DNA of 64,000 nt from Cervus elaphus (lineage: Eukaryota; Chordata; Mammalia; Artiodactyla; Cervidae): assembly GCF_910594005.1 (NCBI RefSeq), contig NC_057823.1, positions 101,480,015 to 101,544,014 on the forward strand, in the 5' to 3' direction. The position numbers and the translations under genes are program-made. The first letter of the stretch is position 1; every line of letters starts with the position of its first letter. Shown in pieces: positions 21,561 through 34,012 of this stretch. The notes beneath the pieces were generated by a model. The model did not search any database. It saw nothing but the letters and a program-made list of their open reading frames with translations, and had not been told where the DNA came from.

Positions 21561-22535
21561 TGTGGATCACAACAAACTGTGGAAAATTCTTAAAGAGATG
21601 GGAATACCAACCACCTTACCTGCCTCCTGAGAAACCTGTATGTAGGTCAAGAAGCAACAGTTAGAACTGAACATGGAACAACTGACTGGTTTAAAATTGG
21701 CGAAGGAGTATGACAAGGCTGTATGTTATATTTAAAGTCTGTGCAGAGTACATCATGCAGAATGCCAGGCTGGATGAATGACAAGCTGGAATGAAGACTG
21801 CGGGGAGAAATATCAACAACATCTCAGATTTTCAGATGATACCACCCTAATGGCAGAAAGCGAAGAGGAACTAAAGAGCCTCTTGATGAGGGTGAAAGAG
21901 GAGAATAAAAAAAACTGGTCTAAAGCTCAACATTAAAAAAACTAAGATCAGAGCATCCAGTCCCATCACTTCTTGGCAAACAGAAGGGGAAAAATGGAAG
22001 CAGTGATGAATTTTATTTTCTTGGGTTCCAAAATCACTGCAGATTGTGACTGCAATCATGAAATTAAAAGACGCTTGCTCCTTGGAGGGAAAGCTATGAC
22101 AAACCTAGATGGTGTATTGAAAAGCAGAAACATCACTCTGTCTACAAAGGTCTGTATAGTCAAAGCTGTGATTTTTCCAGTAGTCATGTATGGATGTGAG
22201 AGTTGGACCATAAAGAATGCTGAGCACCAAAGAACTGATGCTTTTGCATTGTGGTGCTGATGAAGATTCCTCAGAGTCCTTTGGACTGCAAGGAGATCCA
22301 TCCAGTCGATCCTAAAGGAAATCAACCGTGAATATTCATTGGAGGAACTGATGCTGGAGTGAAACTCCAATACTTTGGCCACCTGCTGTGATGAGCTGAC
22401 TCATTGGAAAAGACCCTGATGCTGGGAAAGATAGAAGGCAGAAGGAGAAGAGGGCAGCAGAGATTGAGATGGTTAGATAGCGTCACCAGCTTAATGGACA
22501 TGAATTTGAGCAAACTCTAGGAGATACTGAAGACA
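21561..22535 (+). mobile_element. BovB LINE, internal RT to near 3' end, degraded
   Basis: Starts tggatcacaacaaactgtgg and follows BovB to gagcaaactctaggagatac, after which homology fades before the normal 3' end. The RT box near 21835 reads FSDD instead of YADD. Only 21973-22260 stays open (CNHEIKRRLLLGGKAMTNL, YGCESWTIKNAEHQRTDAF). Dead copy. Confidence 0.92.
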
Positions 22536-23094
22536 GCATGGCAAGAATCTTTTATTAATTTATCTTCACCAAATGTAACTCCCAAGTACAGAACAGCCCA
22601 GGGGTTTTCCTCATAGTATGCACACTGTCAACAGATGAGGTGGAATAAGAATTGGAGTTAGATCAGCCCAACTTAGGCCCTCAGGGATCTTCTGAGAATA
22701 ACTTGGGCCTAACTTAGGACTTCTAGGATTGCTGATGGGAAACCTTTCAAGTTTACTAAGGAGTTGGGCTAGCAGAGTTTTGACAACTGCAGGCCAGTCA
22801 TAGAGGTTATAAATAGGCAATATTATGCTGCTCTGAAAGCCTGAAACTATATTTGGCCATCTCTATTAAAGCCGTATAAGAAGGAGACATTATAGATCAA
22901 CTATACTCCAATAAAAACTTTTTTAAAAAAACAAGATGGAACTCACTGCTGTTCTCTCCACCTTCAGGTAATGAAGTGAAAGAGATACCGTGTATTTTTT
23001 TCTGAAGGTGTCGACAGAGTTGGGAGATCTGTATGTAACTAGCTGACAATCTCCTGCTAACAATATTGATAATCGTATTGAGGATTCCCTGGGG
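22536..23094. other. Unique DNA with an L1 tail
   Basis: Contains the short L1 3' end at 22890-22932. Otherwise featureless. Confidence 0.5.
22890..22932 (+). mobile_element. L1 3'-end fragment
   Basis: The text atagatcaactatactccaa followed by taaaaac and an A-rich tail is a bovine L1 terminus. Confidence 0.75.
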
Positions 23095-23310
23095 CTGCTC
23101 ACTGTTACAGTGCTTTTCATATGTTGTTCATTTAATTCTCATGAGCACATGTGACAGGCACTGTGTCTCCATTCATTGATAAGGAAACTCAAACAGGGAG
23201 AGTTAAAGTAATCTGCCTAAGGTCGCAGCCGGGACGTGGCCAAGTAAAAGCTGAACTCAGGCCCTCTGGCTGCAGAGTGCATGCTTTGAACAATTTGGTC
23301 TGCCTCTCCT
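23095..23310 (-). repeat. MIR SINE (ancient)
   Basis: Antisense MIR text: cattgataaggaaactcaaa, then taatctgcctaaggtcgcag and ctgaactcaggccctctg. Confidence 0.75.
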
Positions 23311-24519
23311 GAATGGTACCATGCTGGTGGCAACTGACACTTCATCCATTGTAGGTGCTCAATGAACCTTTATTGACTAACTGACCCTTGGGCCAATGGG
23401 GAACTCTCCTTGATTTGCTAAAAGGTGGACTAACCCTAAAATGTGCAATCAGATAGTGCTTATGTAGACGGCTGATCTGTGCTTTCCTATTGGGGATGGA
23501 AATCTTGTGGATCTTGGGACATGTTCTTAATCTTAGAACTAAAAAGTCTTTTGGGGGGATCACATATCCCTTAATAACCACATAAAATCCTCTCCACATG
23601 AAAATGCTCACAGAAAACTTTTTACTTAATATGTCTTGGATTGTTTAGATCTCTAGAACCTTCCAGGAATAACTGCAGTAGTTTTTGAAGAGTAGCTCCG
23701 AGTTTTGAATGTTGCTATACCTTTCACTTTCAAGTGATTTACACGATTGCTTAATTCTGAGAAAACGGTATTCACTTTTTACTGAGGTAGTTGCTTTTAT
23801 GTTGCTCCTCCAGGGGAAGGCTTCGTGCCAGTGTTACAGTTGGCTGTGGCCACTAGCTGGATGCCTGGTAACGACACAGTTTGTGCATTCCTTGGCAGGG
23901 CGCCAGAAAGGCGGAGGGCTCGGCTGGGGAGAGGATGTGTGAGCTCCAGGTTTCGGACAGGAACATTACTGATGATGCCCCTGCTGAAAGTCCCCATTAT
24001 TATCATGACAAATGCTGGAGAACAAAGGGACCACTGTCAGAACAGAGGGCTATCTGTTATTGCTAATTGAATATTTCGGATTATGGTATTAAGTTGGTCA
24101 GAGTACTACAGCATGCCTGTTAGGGCATGAGTTCATTCAGGCGACTTCTCGTAGGATGGGAACCATGTTGGATATGTTCACACACTCATAAGCCTCCTTT
24201 ATCGGAGTTATGTTGAACGACAGCTGCAAACTGTAGCCATTGATTTGAAGAGTTTGGTCTTCTGGGTGGAGAGATAGAGGTGAAGCGTGTAGGAAAAATG
24301 GCATGAATTTTAAATCTTTTTTACCTTTAAGATTCACTGAAAGAGGACGTAATTTGAATTAACGTGAAGGCCTTCCATGAGACTAGAAGCATAAACATGA
24401 TTTGTTGTTGGAATCAGTGTTTTTCAGACTAGACATATTTCACAAGTTTGAGGAATGAGTAGTTGCATCATTTCTGTGAAACCCCGCCACATTTTTGCGC
24501 ACAAAGAGGGGCTGTAGGA
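23311..24519. other. Unique DNA with one weak exon candidate
   Basis: Mostly featureless. See the candidate at 23899-24066. Confidence 0.45.
23899..24066 (+). CDS. Weak candidate terminal exon, plus strand
   Basis: A T-rich stretch ending cattccttggcag precedes an open frame of 55 codons that starts in phase 0 (GARKAEGSAGERMCEL) and stops at TAA 24064-24066. The phase would fit the orphan exon ending at 13899, 10 kb upstream. There is no recognised domain and no clear poly-A signal nearby, so chance is a real possibility. Confidence 0.18.
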   Translation, partial: GARKAEGSAGERMCELQVSDRNITDDAPAESPHYYHDKCWRTKGPLSEQRAICYC

Positions 24520-24690
24520 TGAGTGGAGACAGTGCTGGATGGAGGGGTTAAGACCTGGTCTCAGGTCCAGGGCTCAGCACCCATTGTGCCGTCATTGATG
24601 TTTGAGATCTTCAGGAGGAAATGACCTCCTTGAGCCTCAGCCGCAAGGAAGAAAGGTTGAGCTGTTGGGTCCTTGTCAGTTCCAAAATGC
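24520..24690 (+). repeat. MIR SINE (ancient)
   Basis: tccttgagcctcagcc preceded by a degenerate MIR core (gacctggtctcaggtcc). Confidence 0.5.
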
Positions 24691-24726
24691 AATTATTTTA
24701 TGAAGAGGCAAGTTTTCAAGTTTTTG

Positions 24727-25402
24727 TTATGGTCGTGAGGCATCTGGTCCCATCACTTCATGGCAAATAGATGGGGAAATAGTGGAAAGAGTGTCAGACT
24801 TTATTTTTCTGGGCTTCAAAATCACTGCAGACAGTGACTGCAGCCATGAAATTAAAAGACACTTACTCCTTGGAAGGAAAGTTATGACCAACCTAGACAG
24901 CATATTGAAAAGCAGAGACATTATTTTGTCAACAGAGGTCTGTCTAGTCAAGGCTGTGGTTTTTCCAGTGGTCATGTATGGATGTGAGAGTTGGACTATA
25001 AAGAAAACTGAGCACCAAAGAATTGATGCTTTTGAACTGTGGTGTTGGAGAAGACTCTTGAGAGTCCCTTGGACTACAAGGAGATCCAACCAGTCCATCC
25101 TAGAGATCAGTTCCGGGTGTTCATTGGTGGGACTGATGTTGAAGATGAAATTCCAATACTTTGGCCACCTGATGAGAAGAGCTGACTCATTTGAGAAGAC
25201 TCTGATGCTGGGAAAGATTGAGGGTGGGAGGAGAAGGGGACGACAGAGGATGAGATGGTTGGATGGCATCACTGACTTGATGGACATGGGTTTGGGTGGA
25301 CTCCGGGAGTTGGTGATGGACAGGGAGGCCTGGCATGCTGCAGTTCATGGAGTTGCAAAGAGTCAGAGGTGGCTGAGTGACTGAGCTGAACTGAACTGAG
25401 TT
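24727..25402 (+). mobile_element. BovB LINE, 3' 0.68 kb with a 200-codon open frame
   Basis: From ggcatctggtcccatcactt to the (gaact)n end. The frame 24782-25384 is open throughout and encodes the RT C-terminal region (VSDFIFLGFKITADSDCSHE, MYGCESWTIKKTEHQRIDAF, DREAWHAAVHGVAKSQ). It lacks the RT catalytic core, so the open frame only reflects low divergence. Confidence 0.93.
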
Positions 25403-26214
25403 GCTCCAGAGGGCTTGCCTCTGACAGGTGGACTCCCTGAAAGTTGTGTTCCATGCTGCATTAGTGAGGTGTAGGGCTTCTGGGTGAACCACAGTATCTG
25501 GGATGCACACCGGGATTGTTCCACCGAGAAATGAACTCAGTGCTTGGAATTCACTCTTGAATTTCTCTGAATTTCACATTCAGGAGCAAGAATAGAACAT
25601 TCTTGATTTGTGCTTTCCCTTTGCTGTGTGATAGATATTCAGATGATAATCCAGGTAATATGACTGAGTTTTCTCCCCAAAAGTCAGTCTTAATTATTTC
25701 CTTGTTTTATTTTTATAACAATAATTATTTTCTTTTATACAGGAAATTTTGAGAGGCATTTGGGTCAGTTGATTTTAAGATAACCTAACAGAAAGGTCCT
25801 TGTTTAGCTGAAATATTTGCTTATTTAAGCCACTTCACTTTCATGAGCCTAAATGTCCCAAATATCAACTTCCTGCATCATGACTTGCAGACATTCTAGG
25901 AAGCCCACAGCCAAAGCGTAGGGTGGAATATTTAGCAAAGAATATAGAAGAAAAAGTAAAATAAATCAGCTTTTATTGTACTTATGCTTTCAAAAAGCCA
26001 GAGATATGCAGCATACTATATTTTGATGCTAACATGTGCTGCTTTGAGGGGGAAAACATGAAATTATTAATGATGTTAATACAAGTTATCTGAATATCAT
26101 ATTAGATTTTGGTGTTTTGGTTCAAAATAAAAATTATAGCCATCACAAAATTTAAATATATAAGAGGAACATTCATTTGCAAAGCTACATAATGATAAAT
26201 GTTTTTTATTTCTT
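25403..26214. other. Unique DNA, candidate 3' UTR and downstream flank
   Basis: No repeat recognised. Contains a second minus-strand AATAAA at 25972-25977 that could end a longer 3' UTR of the tandem-PH gene. Confidence 0.5.
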
Positions 26215-26220
26215 TTCGTA
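26215..26220 (-). terminator. Candidate poly(A) signal (AATAAA)
   Basis: Minus-strand AATAAA about 52 bases after the tandem-PH stop codon. Using it would give a very short 3' UTR. A second AATAAA at 25972-25977 is the alternative. Which is used cannot be told from sequence. Confidence 0.4.
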
Positions 26221-26271
26221 ACTGGCTAGTGGTGATTTTGTGGATCCTTTCTCTTAAGATTAGGATTTCGA

Positions 26272-26371
26272 TCACATTCTGGTCTCCTCTAGAGGTCGGT
26301 TCATGAAGTCTTGAATAGCCTGGTGCAAAGGAAGCCATTTCTGGATGGACATCCTCAGAGCTGTAATCCAG
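26272..26371 (-). CDS. Tandem-PH gene, last coding exon
   Basis: The acceptor on the minus strand is tatcacctccgcag|C. The carried CG plus C makes Arg, followed by WITALRMSIQKWLPLHQAIQ and DFMNRPLEETRM, then TGA at 26274-26272. The WITAL segment is the C-terminal alpha helix of the second PH domain with its invariant Trp. About 20 residues follow as a tail. The final TRM resembles a class I PDZ-ligand shape, which is only a suggestion. The 32 residues and stop use exactly 100 bp, in phase with the exon at 28273. Confidence 0.88.
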
Positions 26372-28272
26372 CTGCGGAGGTGATAGTACAGGACAGGTCA
26401 TTAAAAAATGTTCTCTGGGAGATGAAATGTTACAAAGTCTTTTGATTTATTTTACAGCTGTTTCTTTTGGATATTTACTCTGAAATTCATATAGTAAACC
26501 ATGATCCTCACGTTTTGAACTGAACAAAAAGATAAAACACCAGAAGAGAAATGCACAGTGGTAACTATGAAGTAAAGTTAATATAAATAATAGGACCAGA
26601 AGACAGTATAACGAAACTACAGGACTTCTAAAATTATTACTAGTATTTTACTGTTTCTCTCTAAAGTTTAGTTGATCAAATGTACAGTAGTCAAACATTG
26701 CTGTTAGGGCCAAATATTCCTTTGTCACATTGTGGAAGCCAATGCAAGCTCTCTAGTTAAATCTTCCCTCTCATCTTCTCCATTCTTTTCATTTTCTTGG
26801 ATAATGTATTATAAAATTTGCCTATATAATGTTGATTCTAAGAGTGCTTAGTAGGCATTGTTTTTGTAAAATGGTTTGAGTCAGATAGCTTGCGCAGTGG
26901 GAGTTAAGGGGAGTCCCCCAGGACACCTTCCAGCAGTGTGTCTCGGAAACACTGAATTAATATATTTTGTGATTCTCTGAGAGGAGAATATGATTTCTAT
27001 CATTTCTTAGATGTATTTTGCTACTTTTTTGCGAGGGGGCTATATTTTGGAACCAGAGTCCCAAAAACCACACTTTGAAACTCTTGCCCTTCTACTTTGA
27101 AATAAAGACTTAATATTGCTTCCTCTTGATAATATGCACTCATGGATTTGGCGGTGAGATCTAACTGTTTAACTTTCTCTCTTCGAGAAGCCATAAATTT
27201 TATCAGCTAGGAGTTAACTCTGTTTCACTGGCCCTTTTTCTAATATGCCTGCTGGAGCTCGCCTTCAAAGGATGATCTTAATCTGCCACCTGATTATATA
27301 GCACAAGTCTGAGGAAGATCTTGGGAAATATCTAGCAATTCTCTGGTCATTGTTCTCCTATCTAGCCCTTGCTTAGGGGTTAGTGGGACAGGAAGGTTAC
27401 ATAATGGGGGAAGGCCTAGGGAGATCCTTTTTCCCTTTTCCAAATGGTCACTTGCTAGAGATTCCTAAAACTCTACTTTGGGAGTTTGATCTCTTGGGTT
27501 GAATCTCATTCTTACAAATGGCCCTGAAAGTTTTCCCCTTTCCTTTTTTTTAATAAGTCACTGTAAACTTCTTGATTAGATCCCTTTTATGCAGACAGCT
27601 GGAAGAAAGTGTCTGGATGGTCACCAGCAGTTGAGGGTAGGAATGGGAGATGGTGAACACTGAGTGTCTTGGGGATTGCAGTTAGGTCAGGGAGACTTGG
27701 GTGATGAAGGAAGATCCTCTAAGTACCTCCTCTGCTTCTTGGTTTTGTCTCCATTAGCTTTCCTGCTGGTTTTTTTCAGAATCATTATGAAATAAGTGCC
27801 CATTTGTGCATACTAAGTTGGACACTGAACATATCAGTTTAGATGAATAAGTCCTACGCCCTTCAACGGCTTATAACAAAACCAAGCATCTGACCAGATG
27901 GATATATCAGTAAGAGTTAAGCAAAATGTGGTAAAACAGCCAAACTGTGAATAAATTAATATTTTATTTAATAACAAATTAATATTTACAGGTTATAGTG
28001 TTAGTGAATTTTTTATATTGAAGCCTGACTTAGCTACTGCCTTGGGGAGAACTGTGGACTCCTTTTTCATTAAAAAAAAAAAAAAAAAACTTCTAGAAAA
28101 ATCATTTTCTGTGTATTGAAAGAAAAAAATCCTGAGGAATATTAACTATAGGGACTATGCAAAGAAAGGGGAATATTTGGTGGAAGATGTAGAGCTGAGG
28201 TTGGAAAATGAATATAAGGGCTTGCTTATAAAGCTCTTCTCAGGACCGAGAAATACATAGACCTTGACTTAC
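26372..28272 (-). other. Intron of the tandem-PH gene (1.9 kb)
   Basis: GT-AG intron. It holds AT-rich DNA and a 19-A run at 28072-28090 but no young SINE, unusual for this window. Confidence 0.75.
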
Positions 28273-28408
28273 CGTTGATTTTCTGTCTCATTTTCTGCAC
28301 AGAAATAGAAAGTCTTAAATTCTTCAGATGGAGGCTTGAGTTCAATTACTGATTGCTTGACACTAAGGGTCTGCTCATTCACCCGGTATCCTTGTAGATA
28401 AAGGCCAC
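28273..28408 (-). CDS. Tandem-PH gene exon, core of second PH domain
   Basis: The minus-strand acceptor ctttcaccctctgtag and donor CAACG|gtaagtc are strong. The 136-bp exon (phase 1 in, phase 2 out) encodes GLYLQGYRVNEQTLSVKQ, VIELKPPSEEFKTFYFCAE and NETENQR, which are beta strands 4-7 of a PH fold. The order of hydrophobic strand, charged turn and FYFCAE strand before the helix is typical of PH domains. The splice inside the helix start (QR|W) is matched at the next exon. Confidence 0.92.
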
Positions 28409-28519
28409 CTACAGAGGGTGAAAGGACAAAGCAAGTGAGGAGAATAAGGAAAGAGTAAGGTGGAGAAAAAGTCTGACAGGGTGTCAAGAAAACTTTGTCT
28501 CCAAATGAACCTCTAGTCC

Positions 28520-28650
28520 CAGTGTCTCATTTTATGGATGAAGAAATGAGACTCCAAAAAATATATAATATAATATATAATTTAAGGTTATCCACTAATT
28601 ATTAATGGCAAGATGGGAACAAAGTTTGGATTTCCTGTTCTTTTCATTTT
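28520..28650 (-). repeat. MIR SINE (ancient), with inserted AT run
   Basis: cattttatggatgaagaaat then an (at)n-like run at 28561-28583 and gatgggaacaaagtttggat. Confidence 0.55.
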
Positions 28651-29309
28651 TACAGTCTTTTCATTACATGTTCAATATTTAGCTTCGTGTTACTGTGGGC
28701 CTAAAGCAGCTTTTTTTTTTCTTTTTTTTTAGTGTGTTCCTGGAGGACACATTTTGAAATATATGTCTTGGTATCAAAGATTGACAGCTACAAAATTACA
28801 TTAGAGGAAAAATTAAATAGTATCTGCTTGGACAGAACCATTAAGACATCCTGAGGAGTAACAAAGATTGCCAGAGGTTTCTACGATCAACATATATTCT
28901 CACCTTTGTGCAAATGCAAAGCACTTTTAAAATATGAACCCACAGGGTGATATGAGGGAGCCGACTTGAATTAAAATGAAAATAAATGACCAGTTTTTCA
29001 AGATAATTTCTTTCCCATGGTCTTTTGATGCTATCTTATAGTTATATATTGCTTGGCCAGAATTTTGTTTACATTATTCAGGAGTTGGGGTTGGAGGGGG
29101 AAGACATCAGTGTAGGAGAAGGTGCTGAAAAGTCAAAACACTTGTGCATTGTTTATGGTGTCTTGATGTTCTGAGGTACCCTGATGCAGATACTCTAGGT
29201 CATATCATTAATAGCGATGATTAGATTTTAATTCTCTTTCTCGTAATTGCTAACTCTTGTTCTCCCCAAACCCACTGCCCCAGAAGCCACTTTAGTGAGC
29301 TATGTTCTG

Positions 29310-29514
29310 TGCTTGCTCAGTTGTGTCCGATTCTTTGCAACTTCATGGGCTGTAGCCCACCTGGCTCCTCTCTTGCCCATGTAATTTACCAGGTAAGAAT
29401 ACCGGAGTGGGTTGCCCTTTCCTTCTCCAAAGGATCTTTCTGACCCAGGGATCCAGCCAGTGTCTCCTGCATTGGCAGGCAGATTCTTTACCACTGAGCC
29501 ACCTGAGAAGCCTG
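29310..29514 (-). mobile_element. Bov-tA SINE
   Basis: gcttgctcagttgtgtccg to ttctttaccactgagccacc. Confidence 0.93.
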
Positions 29515-29924
29515 CTTCGTGTACCATACTAACAAAGAAAATGCCAAAATGCAACTTGGATTTTTGCTATACTACGGGATAAGCATTCTACGCTGGTATG
29601 ATAATAAGGAACTGTGAAAGGAAAATTTGACTCATTTTTGTTTTTCTTTTGGCTACACGTGATAACAACATACACTGTCAGAAAGTAACAAGTTTTTCTT
29701 TTTTAAGCAGAATGAGTGGCTTTTGGACTTTGAAATTGTTTACTTTATAGAGGGGGTTTAGATGTAATATTAAAGTCTTTTAAAATTTTTATTTAAAGAG
29801 TCCGTTTTAGAATTAATCTCTAGGAAAGTGTTCATTTTAGAAATGGCTAGAGGTTTTTCTTTTTAGTAGGACCCAGTCTATTGGCGTTTACCAAACTCAG
29901 AGAATGCCTTCTATCTTTGATAGA

Positions 29925-30440
29925 CATAAAACAACTTTACTGACATATTGTTTACACACCACAATGTTTGTCTATTTACAGTATACAATCACTGACTTTT
30001 AGTGTGTTTATGAAGTTGTGCAACCATCACCATAACCTAATCTTGGAACACTGAGTTACCTCCCCAAAAAGAAACTCCACACCCATACTCACTGCCCATC
30101 TGTTTCCCCCCTCTAACCCTAGGCAATCCTAACTGACTTTCTGTCTCTATAGATTTTTTTTCCCTGAGACACTTAATATAAATGGAGTTATACAGCATGT
30201 GATCTTTTGCGACTGGCTTATTTCACTTGGCCAGTTTTCAAGGCTCACTCGTGTTGTATCATGTATTATACTTCATTTCTTTTTGTTGCTAAATGATATT
30301 TCATTGTGTGGATGAACAGCATTTTATTTATCCATTTGTTAGTTTGGACATTTGAGTTTTCCTCCATTTTTTTGGCTATTATGAATAACATTGTTATGAA
30401 TATTCATGTGCACATTTTTCCATAGATGTATGTTTTGGGG
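29925..30440 (-). mobile_element. Old L1 3'-end fragment
   Basis: Antisense L1 text: tgtgcaaccatcaccataac, then gcgactggcttatttcactt, ttatttatccatttgttag and ttttggctattatgaataac. Confidence 0.78.
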
Positions 30441-30984
30441 ATATATACTGGATGTAGAATAAGCAATCTGCTAGATATTTCAGGACTATAGGATACCTAA
30501 GGAGATATCTGAGGGTATTTTGCTGTTTTAATTCCCTGCTCCAAACAGTAGCACATGGCATTTTTATTATGTACTGGGTTTTACCTTCTTCCTGCTTATA
30601 TTTCCTTTTCTTATATGTCTGAGCAGATAAGAATACCTTCCTCCATCCCTACCCATTCTGAGAATAGACAGACAGCCATTTCCAAAGCTGTCTACAACAA
30701 ACAGGAAAGTTTCTGACCCCTTTGCTAACTAGTTATAGGTAACTATAGGTTGCTAACCAGGGTAGGAATGATCAGCATAAAAGCCATCCAGTTATAACCC
30801 CATTACCCCATTTCAAGTGACCTCATTGGGCTGGTTGCTATCTTTCATTGGGTGGCAGCAATAAATAATAAGCTAACACAGTGTTTGCACAGAGATTTCT
30901 CATAAGAACTATATATTTGTTGCAATAATGTAAAATATATCTGAGAAGTGCGTACAGACCTTGATGTGATTTATTTAACAATAA

Positions 30985-31110
30985 TGGGATGGGGAGGGAG
31001 GGTCAGGATGGGAAACACATGTACACCCATGGCTGATTCATGTGGATGTATGGCCAAAACCACCACAATATTGTAAAGTAATTAGCCTCCAATTAAATAA
31101 AAAAACAAAA
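30985..31110 (+). mobile_element. L1 3' end (bovine-type)
   Basis: gggatggggagggagggtca, then ccatggctgattcatgtgg and gtaaagtaattagcctccaa with an A-rich tail. Confidence 0.9.
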
Positions 31111-31433
31111 CAAAACAATAATAGTTAACAGTCACAATTTGTTCCAGCTCTTGCTAGAGAGAGATAAAAAGAAAAAAAATATCAAGTGTACAGTGAATGG
31201 CAAGGGACTTCAGGTCTAGGAAGAGGCATTTGACTGAAAGGCTTCTGGAATTATCACAGTGGTTTTTCAACATTAGCAGGCATAGGCCAGCCGGTTGTAC
31301 ATATTGTTAAAGTACTAGCAGTTTCCTGAAGGGTGAGAAAAGACCTCAAGGATCTAACTGACTGGGGCTATTTTTCTAACTCCCAAGGTATACATTTGAG
31401 GCATGTTCAGCTGAAAGTAAAATGTGGGACTAG

Positions 31434-31647
31434 GGCATCCCAGGTGGGCTCAGTAATAAAGAATCCATACGCAATTCAGGAAACATGAGTTCGATCCCTG
31501 GGTCAGGAAGATCCCCTGGAGCAGGAAATGGCAACCCACTCCAGTATTCTTACCTGGGAAATAAAAAGACAGAGGAGCCCGGCGGGTAACAGTCCATGGG
31601 GTCGCAAAAGAGTTGGGCACGACTTAGCGACTAAACAACAAAAAATG
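31434..31647 (+). mobile_element. Bov-tA SINE
   Basis: gggcatcccaggtgggctca to cttagcgactaaacaacaa. Confidence 0.93.
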
Positions 31648-31831
31648 TGGGACGGGCATCTAACAGGGTTTCTACAGGAAACCCTAGCGCGGCTGGCATG
31701 GCTCTCAAGGCTTCTCTTTCCCCTCACTTCGCTGTTATCTCCTCCCTGTCTCCTCTTTTTTGTCCTCTGTATTCTCTCAGCATCTCAAGTCACTGTCACA
31801 AGGACTGCGTCGAGCCCCCAGGACTACTTGC

Positions 31832-32039
31832 ATGCATGTCGTCACTTCATCATGTCTGACTCTTTGAGACCCCATGGACTGTAGCCCGCCAGTCTCCTCT
31901 GTCCATGGGATTCTCCAGGCAAGAATTCTGGAATGGATTGCCATGCCTTCCTGCAGGGGATCTTCCCGACCCAGGGATCAAACTCACATCTCCTGCATTG
32001 GAGGTGGATTCTTTACCACCAAGTCACAGGGAAGCCCCC
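31832..32039 (-). mobile_element. Bov-tA SINE
   Basis: cgtcacttcatcatgtctga to caccaagtcacagggaagcc. Confidence 0.93.
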
Positions 32040-32516
32040 TGGCCCCAACACTATGGATACCTTCAGAAAGAAGAAATATCATATGAAGTCTCCCAGATTA
32101 GCTAATGAAGAACATAAGTCAATGGGATAAAGTAAATAATAAAATAAGTGAAATAAAACAGTAAAGCAACTGAGGTGCTCCAGCCAGGGGACAATGCTAG
32201 AGCCAGGGGACAATGTTATTAAGACTTAGCCTTCTTAGAAAGAAGGCATGTTACAAAGATGATAGAAAGTAAAGAACCTTCCTTAAATACTCTGTTTCTA
32301 AGATTCTGAACACAGAAGTCGACCATTTAAACAAGCATGTATGCAGAGAGTTTCTGTACATTAGTATTTTTCCAACTTTTTGGGCTGTGATCAAAAGATG
32401 TAATAAATACAGACCTCTACATGTTTTAAAGCAATTAAACCAAAAGTTTGTGAAACATTGAGATGTACCATGATATTTTCTACTATATTAAATTCTATTG
32501 TTTTTTAGAATTTTTT

Positions 32517-32735
32517 AGGGCTTCCCTGGTGACTCAGACAGAAAAGAGTCCGCCTGCAATGCAGGAGACCCAGGTTAGATCCCTGGGTTGGGAAGATTCC
32601 CTGGAGAAGGGAATGGCAACCCACTCCAGGATTCTTGCCTGGGGAATTTCATGGACAGAGGAGCCTGGTGGGCTACAGTCCATGGAGTTGCAAAGAGTCT
32701 GACACGACCAATCAACTTTCAGTTTCACTTTCATT
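32517..32735 (+). mobile_element. Bov-tA SINE
   Basis: gggcttccctggtgactcag to caactttcagtttcacttt. Confidence 0.94.
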
Positions 32736-33339
32736 GTGTTTTAAATTACCTGGTCCACAACTTGCTACATTGATTGCATGACTCAGTAATCACGTATGCA
32801 GGATCAAAGCCTGCATTTTGATAAATACTGCTATAAATGGTAATCAAGGCCTACTTCAAGGTTATGACCTTCAGAGGGCCGGAGAACTAGGAACCAAACC
32901 GGGGTAGGATGTGCAAGAAGAGCCAAGCAGAACTTGAAAAATGTAAGTAAAGAAGGCATCATTGATCAGACCAGCACAAAGGTCGTTTCTTTAGTGTCAT
33001 CTAGAAGAAAACGAGCATTAGAACTCTGTGTAATCTTTATCAATATAATAATAATTTATACTCCATGCTTATAAAATGATTAAGCCAAACTAACCATTTT
33101 AGTGCATGTGCTGTTCATGGTACCATATGGTTTCAGTCATTCTCAATAAATTCCTTTGCTGTCCTCATAGCTCCTCTGGTTATTGTGCTAATCAGTTGGA
33201 CTGGGTGGACCTTGTCTATCACGTCAGGGTGCTGATGTTCAGAGTGCAGTATTATACTGATCGAGTGTGAGCACTACTTTCAGAAGCCTAGCTTCCGTCA
33301 GGGAGTGCTACCCAGAACATTCAAGCACAGGAGTCAGAT

Positions 33340-33480
33340 AGCATCTGTTCGCAGTTTGTCTCTGTCACTCAATAGCTGGCTGACCAAAGGCATGTTAACT
33401 TCTCTCAGCTCTAGTTTCTCACTTGTGATGGGACAGCAGCAGTGGATGTCTTGCAAATATTTGTTTTAGATAATAGACAT
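33340..33480 (+). repeat. MIR SINE (ancient)
   Basis: gtctctgtcactcaatagct, then ttaacttctctcagctctag. Confidence 0.65.
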
Positions 33481-33805
33481 AGAAAGCTTATCCAAGTTCT
33501 GGACACATAGGAAACATTAAAAAATAAAATACACTTGAGCAGTATGATCCAGTCCTCTGGAAAAAAAAAAAGTAAAAATGTGGTTTGCCAGGGCAGTGAC
33601 TTTTTGTGGATAGTGGAGAGGGCCATATTTATTTTGGGAATCTCCCACTGGAAATTTGGATTCACCTGAATCCTATTTCGAGTTTCATTGGGTGGAACCA
33701 CTGGCTGTGAGCCTCAGGTCATGATTGGAGTCAGGATGTACAGGAAGATGGAAAAGGACTCTTAGAAACAGGATATAAACTTCAATTTAAAATTCAAGTC
33801 TGAAA

Positions 33806-34012
33806 GTGAAAATGAAGTCTCTCAGTCGTGTCTGACTCTTTTCGACCCCATGGAGTAGCCTACCAGGCTCCTCCATCCATGGGATTTTCCAGGCAAGAGT
33901 ACTGGAGTGGGTTGCCATTGCCTTCTCCAGGGGATCTTCCCAACCAAGAGATCAAACCCCGGGTCTCCCGCATTGCAGGCAGACACTTTACCATCTGAGC
34001 CACCAGGGAAAC
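33806..34012 (-). mobile_element. Bov-tA SINE with short target-site duplication
   Basis: gtgaaaatgaagtctctcag to catctgagccaccagggaa. tcaagtct flanks it at 33794-33801 and 34013-34020. Confidence 0.92.
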
